Assembly (NCBI GenBank): GCA_950022295.1
Contig: OX465600.1
Span: forward strand, 297,645,782-297,709,781
Reading direction: 5' to 3'
From: Bromus sterilis
Lineage: Eukaryota; Streptophyta; Magnoliopsida; Poales; Poaceae
DNA: 64,000 nucleotides
Part shown: piece after piece, positions 57,581 to 64,000 of the stretch
Numbering within the stretch: the first letter of the stretch is position 1
Layout of the letters: each line of letters starts with the position of its first letter
Made by a program: the position numbers and the translations under genes
The notes under the pieces: model-generated
Database searches by the model: none
What the model was told of the DNA's origin: nothing
What the model saw: only the letters and a program-made list of their open reading frames with translations

Positions 57581-58101
57581 GGACTATTGTTGACAAAACA
57601 GGCACCGATAACAGATTTGGAATTTTGAATTTGAGTTGAGAGCAAACTCTAAGATATGAAGCTTTTGACTCCCCCTGAATGCAAGCATCGAAGATTTTTT
57701 TTGTAATCGAAGTGAATGCTTGTTGAAGAATATCATCAATGGGAAGCCTAACACATATCTTAGAGAATCAATTGCATATAAAGAAAATTTGTCTTGAAGA
57801 ATATGCAATCATCCAATGACCTGTGAACTTAAGGATAATAATCACCTGCAAGATAAAATATAGGAAATGAACTTGCAAGCACGGGGTTATTAATCATATA
57901 ATATGAAGCAGTTCACAACCGAAGTAAAACTTTAAGTTACAACCCAATCGAAGAGAATGGAATGTTTGTCATAACTTAACATGCAAAAGATCGAATCAAA
58001 TCCCTAAACCCCGCAGCGAATCTAAATAAACTCAATCGATGCTACTTTCTCCCCTTTTTGTCAATAATTGGACAAAAGGTTGATAGGTAGATCAAGAGCA
58101 T
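57581..58101 (-). other. Region between ORF and LTR, with second polypurine tract
   Basis: No gene. A second tract (caaaaaggggagaaag on the minus strand, 58045-58060) lies 25-40 bases after the stop of the large ORF. Both tracts are preceded by similar words (ttgtccaattattga and ttgtcaacaatagtcc), so the segment looks duplicated. Confidence 0.6.
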
Positions 58102-61100
58102 TTACGCGCCAGCTGCAACCCTGGGACCCTGCTGATTGTCTTCGCCTGAAGAAGATGCATCTCCTGAAGTATCTCCTTCGGTCGAAGCAGGTGACTCTTC
58201 CTCGTCGAAGTCCATCGGCGCCTGAAGCAAATCAAGGTCGCTGTCATCGAGAGGATCATCTTCGTGCTTCGAGGTGTGAGAGTCTTCATCTGAGAAGGTA
58301 TCGGGGCGAATCTGTTCAGCGGAGTTGACAAATAAGACTTCATCAATCTTGTCCAGCGGTGGTATCTTGGGGTTGGGGCGATCAATCGAATCATTTCTTG
58401 AAAAGTGCTTCTGCAGATGTGGATACTCCTTGAAGATGCGTTCAGCTTCAAGTTTCTTCACAAAATGGAATTTCCTTAACGCTTTCCAAGAATGGCGCTT
58501 CAAAACCTTCATATATTGGTTGTTGTTTAGGGCAATGTTACCAACTCTATTTATCTCATCCGAAAGATGTTGCATCTGGCGTTGATTTCCTTCAATGAAG
58601 TTTTCAAGTAGCTGTTGGTTACGAATTGCAACTTCAAAGTGGTAAACTTCTTTCTGGAACTTCTTCGACATGTTGCGTTCATTGACGTGCTGTCTGCCTC
58701 CGACATATGTGGCAAATGGATCATTTGGCCTTCTGAAGATATTCATAGTGTCGCGTACAGGAGGGCAGAACAGCTTCGGATGATGCTTCACAACAAAATC
58801 TTCGCTGCGTCCATGGTTGCAACTGGCTTGCAGCCAAGGAGCATATGGCTTCAGTTGATTTACTAATTCAGCAGCTTGTACCATATATCAAAGAAAACAA
58901 TCCTCGAAGTCAAACACATGACCATGAGTGAGCTTCAACAAAGCATGACAAGTATGATAGTGAATGTTGGATTCTTCATTCGCAGTGCTGAGAGGCATCA
59001 GTGAATTTGACAGGATGTAAAACCAAGTCTTCGAAACGAAAACTAGATGCTTCGGGCGAATGTTCTCAGGCATGTGATCTCTAGTGACTTCGGGATCCAA
59101 GAGTGATGCAAACTCGGCTTCAGTGGGATCAGGCAACAGATGAACCTTAGCTAGTTCTCCAGTGTGCCTTGGAATGTTCACTATTTCCATGAATTCATCA
59201 GTATGCATTCGAAACACTTTCCCTTGAATCATCCATTCAAGAATCCATGAGCTTGTATCATCAGGGTTTCCAGAGACATAGAGAGTGGCATAGAATTGCT
59301 TCACTAGCTCGGAGTTGAATGGAGTCTCCATGGCAAACAGGCTAGTCAAATTCTGTGCTTCGATTGTTTCCATGATGTTTTGGAAGCAAGTTGCAGATGA
59401 TAGACTGTGCATATCCAAGTACTTGTGTCTGAAAAGAACACCTTTCTGACAGTATAGCTTCGTGTAAAGGATTTGCTGTTCAGCAGTCCAGAATCGAAGA
59501 TCATCAGCAGTCCTTGGTGAATCATATGGACTAGTGCCAAAGAAACGAATCTTCTTGCGATGAACTTCGATATCAAACTCAGGACCATGTCTTGAAGACG
59601 ATCCTTCTCCCAGGTATATGGGAAAAGTCTCTCTTGGATAGATGGAGTCCAGTTGAGTGTCTTGAGCAGGAATACAGTGCCTTCGAGCATCTGTGATTCG
59701 CCTTTGCGGTTGAGTTATGACCGCTAACTCATTTGCTATGGCTTCGGCTTCGACTTCTGCATTTGCATCAGCTTCAGCATTTGCTTCAACAACACGATCC
59801 TTGGCTTCATCTTCTTTGTCTTCAGACTCCTCAGCAGAGTGAGCTGAAGAATAATCCTTTTCAGGAATTTCTTGAGGGGGTGGAGAAGGCTCTGGTGCAA
59901 AGTTGTCTTGGGCGGATGGTTGAGGAGCGGGTTGAGGTGGAGGTGGAGTTGGAGCACGGGGTGGAGCGACTTCGGGGGCGGATGGCTTCGATGTGGGTTT
60001 GGAAAGCTTGATGATTTTGCATTGAGGGGGCGATGCTTTTCTTGAGGCCTTCTTGGCCGGATGAGAGCTCACCTCATCAGCTTCTTCAGTGTCAGCAATA
60101 AGACGTCTCTTCCTTTGTTGCAGCTTGGGAAGTGGTGAAGCTAATTGCTTGATCATGGCTTCGCGCTTCTTGGAGTCAAGAGCCATGACTGAAGCATTGT
60201 GCATCTTGCAACATTCTTCAATGGCAGATTTAATCTTGCCTTGATATACTTGTATATTCTGCTTTGTTTGCTCATTCACAACAGCAATTTTCTTCGAAGC
60301 AGCTATGGCTTCGCTCTTGAAATCCTCATCAGATTCATCATCTGCTTTCTTCTTGAATTTCAGAATCTTAGCAGTTTCTGATCTGTCCCTTGCATGCAAA
60401 TCTCTCAGCTGAGTGTATAAAGTTTCAAGCATAGCAGAAAGATTTGGTGAAATATAGATATTCCCAATATCCACAGCCTGGGGATTAACAGCTTCAGCCA
60501 ACTTACAGTATGCCTGATTCAGGCCCAAACAGTCCCAGGGTTCACCTTCTCTTGCATCCGGGAAGTTGTGTTCACTGTGCTCAGCTGCAACCTGGGCTTC
60601 GGGGACAGGAGTTGCGACTGGCTTCGGAGGAATGTCCTTCGGTGCCATGTCAACAGCGGCTTCCTTTTGAGCGGCTCTTGCAGCTTGCTCAGCTTTCTTC
60701 GTGCGAAGAACATCCAGCTGAGCTTGGCGTTTGGCTTCAGCTTCGCTAAGCTGTTTGGCTTCGGCGGCAGCCTTAGCCTCTTGAGCTTTACCTTCAGCTA
60801 GCTTGCGCTTTGCTTCAGCTTTCTGGTTAGACGCAGCCAACTCCTTCCTTTTCTTCTCTAGCTCAGCAGCTTCTCTATCAGCTCTCTCTTTCTCTTTAGC
60901 TTCTTTATCAGCCTTAGCTTGGGCTTGTGCTTCAGCATGCAGACGTTCAGCTTCAGCACGGTCTCTCTTTCGCAATTCAGCTTCAGACAGCTTCTTTGTG
61001 CCGACCTGGGAATAAGTCTGGCCAGGCTTGGCCACAGTTGTCTTTGGCTTCGAAGCTTTGGCTTGCTCAGGAGCTTTGGCTTCGGGCTTAGCAGCAGGTT

Positions 61101-62034
61101 TAGCCGCAGGCTTGACCTTTGGGTCATGCCTTTCCTTGGTCCTCTGCTCAGTGGGAACTGGATGGCGAGGAGGCTTAGAAGACAGGGGAGCCTCAACCAC
61201 CAAGTTCGTTAAGTCAATGTTTTTCTTGGGAGCAGGAGGTTCAGAGGGTTCTTGAAACTCAACTCCTTTAGGAGCAGACGGTTTTGCTCCAGCCTTCTTC
61301 TTCAGTGGCTTCTGAATCTTTTTCTTCTTGGGACTAGGGGGAATGGGAGAGTGCTCAGACTCATCATCTGCTTCGTCAGCAGGATCTTCATCAAATGAAT
61401 CTTCAAGCTGTGCAGCTGCATCAGCTTCGTCATCTTCTTCGTGATCAGCCTCCTCTTCTGAAGCAGGAGGGGGTGAATCACTCAGCTTTCGAAGCTTTCG
61501 CCTCTTCTTAGGCTTCGAAGCTTCGGCTTCATCAAGCCCTGCAGCAGCAAGTGCTTTTGCTTTCTTCTCTTCTCGAATTCTTTTCTTTTCAGCCAGAATA
61601 GCAAGCCTCTCTTGCTCATCAGGATAATCATCCGGAGTCTTGAGTGAATTAGGGTGAGGGACAGCTGGAGGCTTCGGATAGTACTTCTTCCTGTTTGCAG
61701 CTGTGTATTGCGCACACATGGCGGTCGTGTACCTATAAGGTATAATGAAGGCAAACTGCATTGCCCACTTCCATGATGGGATGCTCTTGTACTTGTACCA
61801 CCGGATAGCCCAATATCGTCGAATCCGTTGCAATCGAATCTTTCTGTCATGATCTGTTTCTTCTGGAGGAGTATCATAGCCCATCTTGAGGCGAATGGCT
61901 TCGGGTATACCTCGGGCATTGTTGACTTCCTTCGTTTTTCCTCCTTTGCCCTTTTGCTTCGGTGGCTCTGGATAATTTTCCAGCCCTTCAACAATGGGAG
62001 ACTCATTCCCCATAGCAGCCTCTTCGTCAGACAT
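58102..62034 (-). pseudogene. Large ORF in env position of Sirevirus, one in-frame TGA
   Basis: 1311 codons in one frame with a single TGA at 58888-58890 after codon 1048; the next 260 codons are open in the same frame. Residues about 60-140 are basic and Trp/Tyr-rich (RRYWAIRWYKYKSIPSWKW). Residues 150-350 are a charged Lys/Glu/Pro-rich low-complexity part. Residues about 350-480 are a long Ala/Glu/Lys/Arg heptad-like stretch, probably coiled coil. Next comes a Pro-rich linker, and a folded domain from about 830 (LVKQFYATLYV, then WMIQGKVFRMHTDEF) resembling the putative plant transposon protein domain found in many plant elements. The tail is acidic and Ser-rich. I see no signal peptide or clear membrane span, so an envelope role is not supported. 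The start at 62034 directly follows a splice-acceptor-like gatcacag. The TGA may be a mutation or a readthrough point. Confidence 0.72.
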
Positions 62035-62035
62035 C

Positions 62036-62412
62036 CTGTGATCAGAAATATAGACAAGAGGGAAACCAAGAGAGGGAATGAATAAGCACAGGCAAAGATT
62101 TCGACCAAAACCAAAACGATTTTGACAGGAACCCAGATCAAACTGAGATCAGATGTAACTCTGTTAATTAATTTGGCTAGAACCCGTTCGAGAACAAGAC
62201 CTAACCTAATCCAAATCACAGAATAGATCGTATCTCAAACACTGACCTGAGGAGATGGGATCACTTTGATTCTAAGAACAGTTTTCCCAAGGAGCAAAGA
62301 TCAACACGGATCAAACAGTCCTATAAACAGAAACAAAAACCCTAACACACTTAGATCCAAACCCTAGATGAAGAACATAGAGAACCGATTGGATCCAAGT
62401 AGCTTTGCGTAC
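62036..62412 (-). other. Predicted 5' intron before the large ORF
   Basis: On the minus strand the donor is AGG|GTACGC at 62412 and the acceptor is gatcacag ending at 62036, one base before the ATG. The predicted length is 377 bases. It is AT-rich, between a GC-rich leader and the ORF. Inferred from sequence only. Confidence 0.45.
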
Positions 62413-62640
62413 CCTATCTTGGTGACGCGAAGCGGCTACGGCGACGGAGTGCGGAGACGTGCTCTTCGTCGACGGGGAATGTCCACGGCGGCGGCGGTCC
62501 GGCAGTGAAGCGACGACGGCGATGTCGGGGACGGGAGCTCTGCGGATTGCTCGAGGTGGAAGACGGGGAAATCGGAGAGAATGAATCGTGGGGGGAACCG
62601 TTTCGCCGGGGAATGCCTTAAATAGGCCTGATCTGGAGCG
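62413..62640 (-). promoter_or_regulatory. Internal promoter and leader of the large ORF
   Basis: tatttaagg on the minus strand (62616-62624) is followed by a 170-190 base C/T- and CpG-rich stretch without ATG, as in plant 5' leaders, and then the predicted intron. This gives the ORF a transcription unit separate from gag-pol. Confidence 0.5.
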
Positions 62641-63119
62641 GTTACCAGATCAAATCGAACGGTTCTCAGCGAGTGACTCTTCCGATTCAATGGCTCAGAT
62701 GAAGTGGCGTATCGCGAGCGAATCTCAATGACCCGAAAAAGACGGGGACTCAACGGCCGAAGAATGAGTCTTGACCGAGAGCAAAAACTTCGATAAAGTT
62801 GGAAGCATTTGATTTGGAACTCAATGACGTTCGAAGCAATATTCTTTCCGTTTCAATTGTGCTTATCATTCAAGATAGAAAAGATTGGGAGCGAATCAGA
62901 AAAGAGGGGTAGGGTCCGAAACTTATCACTTCGAAGAACAACAACGAAGCTAAAAGTGATAAGCATAGGGGACAAAAGAAACGAATAAATAAAAAAAACT
63001 AAACACAGAACAGAAAGCAAATGGCAAACGAAGCTAAACTTGGATGAAGAAAAACTCAAGCGAAACTAAACAAATAAAAACACAACGAAGGTGAATATAT
63101 ACAGTGAAAAGTTTCGATC
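62641..63119 (-). other. Spacer between pol and internal promoter
   Basis: About 480 bases with no coding frame. The part next to pol is A-rich; the part next to the TATA box is mixed. It may hold upstream promoter elements; I see no defined motif. Confidence 0.4.
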
Positions 63120-64000
63120 TTACTGAACATTGTGTGAGTCTAAGATGTTTAGCTCACATCTCAATGCACAAAACCTTTTCTCGTCCAATGGCTTCGTGAA
63201 AATATCTGCCAATTGATCTTCAGTTCTTACATGGCTAATCTCAATGTCTTCACGCTGAACATGATCTCGAAGAAAATGATGACGAATATCAATATGCTTC
63301 GTTCGAGAGTGTTGCACAGGATTGTGAGCAATCTTGATGGCACTCTCATTATCACAAAGCAGAGGGATTTTGTTCACAAATATACCATAATCTTTCAGCG
63401 TCTGCTTAAGCCAAAGTATTTGAGTGCAGCATGAGCCAGCAGCAATGTATTCAGCTTCAGCAGTAGAAATTGAGACACAGTTCTGTTTCTTTGAAGCCCA
63501 ACACACAAGAGATCTACCAAGAAAATGACAAGTGCCTGAGGTAGATTTCCTGTCAACCCTATCACCAGCCCAGTCTGAATTAGAATATCCAATCAAATCA
63601 AACTGAGTGCCTTTGGGATACCAAAGTCCCAAAGAAGGAGTATGTGCTAGATATCGAAGAATTCGCTTCACAGCTATATGATGCGATTCCTTCGGATTTG
63701 CCTGAAAACGAGCACAAATACAAACTGATAGCATGATGTCAGGTCTAGATGCACATAAGTATAAGAGAGACCCTATCATAGATCGAAACTTCTTCTGATC
63801 GAAGGGTTTCCCTTTCTCATCTGCATCAAGAAAACCATTAGTGGGCATGGGAGTTCTAATGGTCTTGCATTCAGCAAGATCAAACTTCTTTAGGCAATCC
63901 TTCAAGTATTTCTCTTGTGAAATAAAGGTGCCATTCTTCTGTTGTCGAATCTGAAGTCCAAGGAAAAACTTCAATTCTCCCATCATAGACATCTCATATT
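63120..64000 (-). CDS. Ty1/copia pol, C-terminal part (RT end and RNase H)
   Basis: Open from the window edge to a stop at 63120, about 290 codons visible. It begins in the RT C-terminal region (MSMMGELKFFLGLQI, then SMIGSLLYLCASRPDI) and ends with RNase H (DRKSTSGTCHFLG, STAEAEYIAAGSCC, LCDNESAIKIAHNP, QLADIFTKPLDEKRF). The upstream part of pol and gag lie beyond the window. The RNase H start reads GYSNSDWAG, where copia elements usually have Asp at the first of the two positions; if that is the catalytic one, the copy may be impaired. Confidence 0.9.
   Translation of the reverse strand, partial: YEMSMMGELKFFLGLQIRQQKNGTFISQEKYLKDCLKKFDLAECKTIRTPMPTNGFLDADEKGKPFDQKKFRSMIGSLLYLCASRPDIMLSVCICARFQANPKESHHIAVKRILRYLAHTPSLGLWYPKGTQFDLIGYSNSDWAGDRVDRKSTSGTCHFLGRSLVCWASKKQNCVSISTAEAEYIAAGSCCTQILWLKQTLKDYGIFVNKIPLLCDNESAIKIAHNPVQHSRTKHIDIRHHFLRDHVQREDIEISHVRTEDQLADIFTKPLDEKRFCALRCELNILDSHNVQ

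Larger units (their letters stand above)
56297..64000 (-). mobile_element. Sirevirus-type Ty1/copia element, 3' half
   Basis: A minus-strand element running off the right edge. Order in its own direction: end of pol, spacer, promoter with intron, large downstream ORF, polypurine tracts, 3' LTR. The copia RNase H signatures and a large ORF between pol and the 3' LTR point to the Sirevirus genus. Confidence 0.85.

Noticed and set aside
22371..64000. Copia remnant at 22371 and Sirevirus at the right edge as two halves of one split element
   Set aside because: They are in opposite orientations and both contain the RNase H end of pol, so they are separate insertions.

Overview
The window is repeat DNA from a large grass genome, most likely a Triticeae species (wheat, barley, rye or Aegilops). 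The basis is the mix of element types: chromodomain Ty3/gypsy elements with LTRs of about 4.1 kb, Sirevirus-type Ty1/copia elements with an extra ORF after pol, an Athila-like non-autonomous gypsy family primed by tRNA-Asp, a CACTA transposon, and small MITEs, all nested in one another. I see no convincing intact host gene, rRNA, tRNA gene or CRISPR array. Family names such as Tekay/Del, Sirevirus and Athila-like are recognised from motifs. I could not search a repeat library, so no trivial Triticeae family name is assigned.

Layout. (1) 1-10608: element 1, a plus-strand Tekay-type element with the start of its 5' LTR outside the window; gag-pol carries three in-frame stops and has a divergent gag. 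(2) 10609-21080: element 2, the same family on the minus strand, placed tail to tail with element 1. It has an open gag-pol of 1483 codons and an extra 259-codon ORF before gag; its 5' LTR is cut to about 400 bp. (3) 21081-24213: a scrap heap of a plus-strand piece of the 4.1-kb LTR, a piece of an Athila-like LTR, and a Sirevirus remnant (RNase H end plus the first exons of its downstream ORF). (4) 24214 to about 56285: a minus-strand Athila-like array of LTR - internal - LTR - internal. Its left LTR (24214-37438) is split by an 11.6-kb CACTA element (24373-35943), itself carrying element 3 (28554-35150), a Tekay-type copy truncated in gag. Its shared middle LTR (39942-53631) is split by a fold-back, Mutator-like MITE (40605-52624), itself split by element 4 (40749-52439), a Tekay-type copy with two full LTRs but a deleted, broken interior. 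(5) About 56297-64000: the 3' half of a minus-strand Sirevirus, with 3' LTR, two polypurine tracts, a large ORF (1311 codons with one in-frame TGA) that has its own TATA box and 5' intron, and the end of pol.

How the parts work together. Element 2 is the best preserved Tekay-type copy: gag, protease, RT, RNase H, integrase and chromodomain lie in one frame. The family adds parts that ordinary chromoviruses are not described with: a pre-gag ORF whose central part resembles a double-stranded-RNA-binding fold, splice-acceptor-like sites directly before both start codons, a conserved TATA box about 90 bp downstream of the LTR, and a GC-rich island inside each LTR bounded by outward-facing splice-donor-like sites. 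Together these suggest, but do not prove, regulated multi-transcript expression.

Nesting gives a relative order. The Athila-like array came first, then the CACTA element and the MITE inside its LTRs, then elements 3 and 4 inside those. The Sirevirus cut the right end of the array at a time that cannot be ordered against the others.
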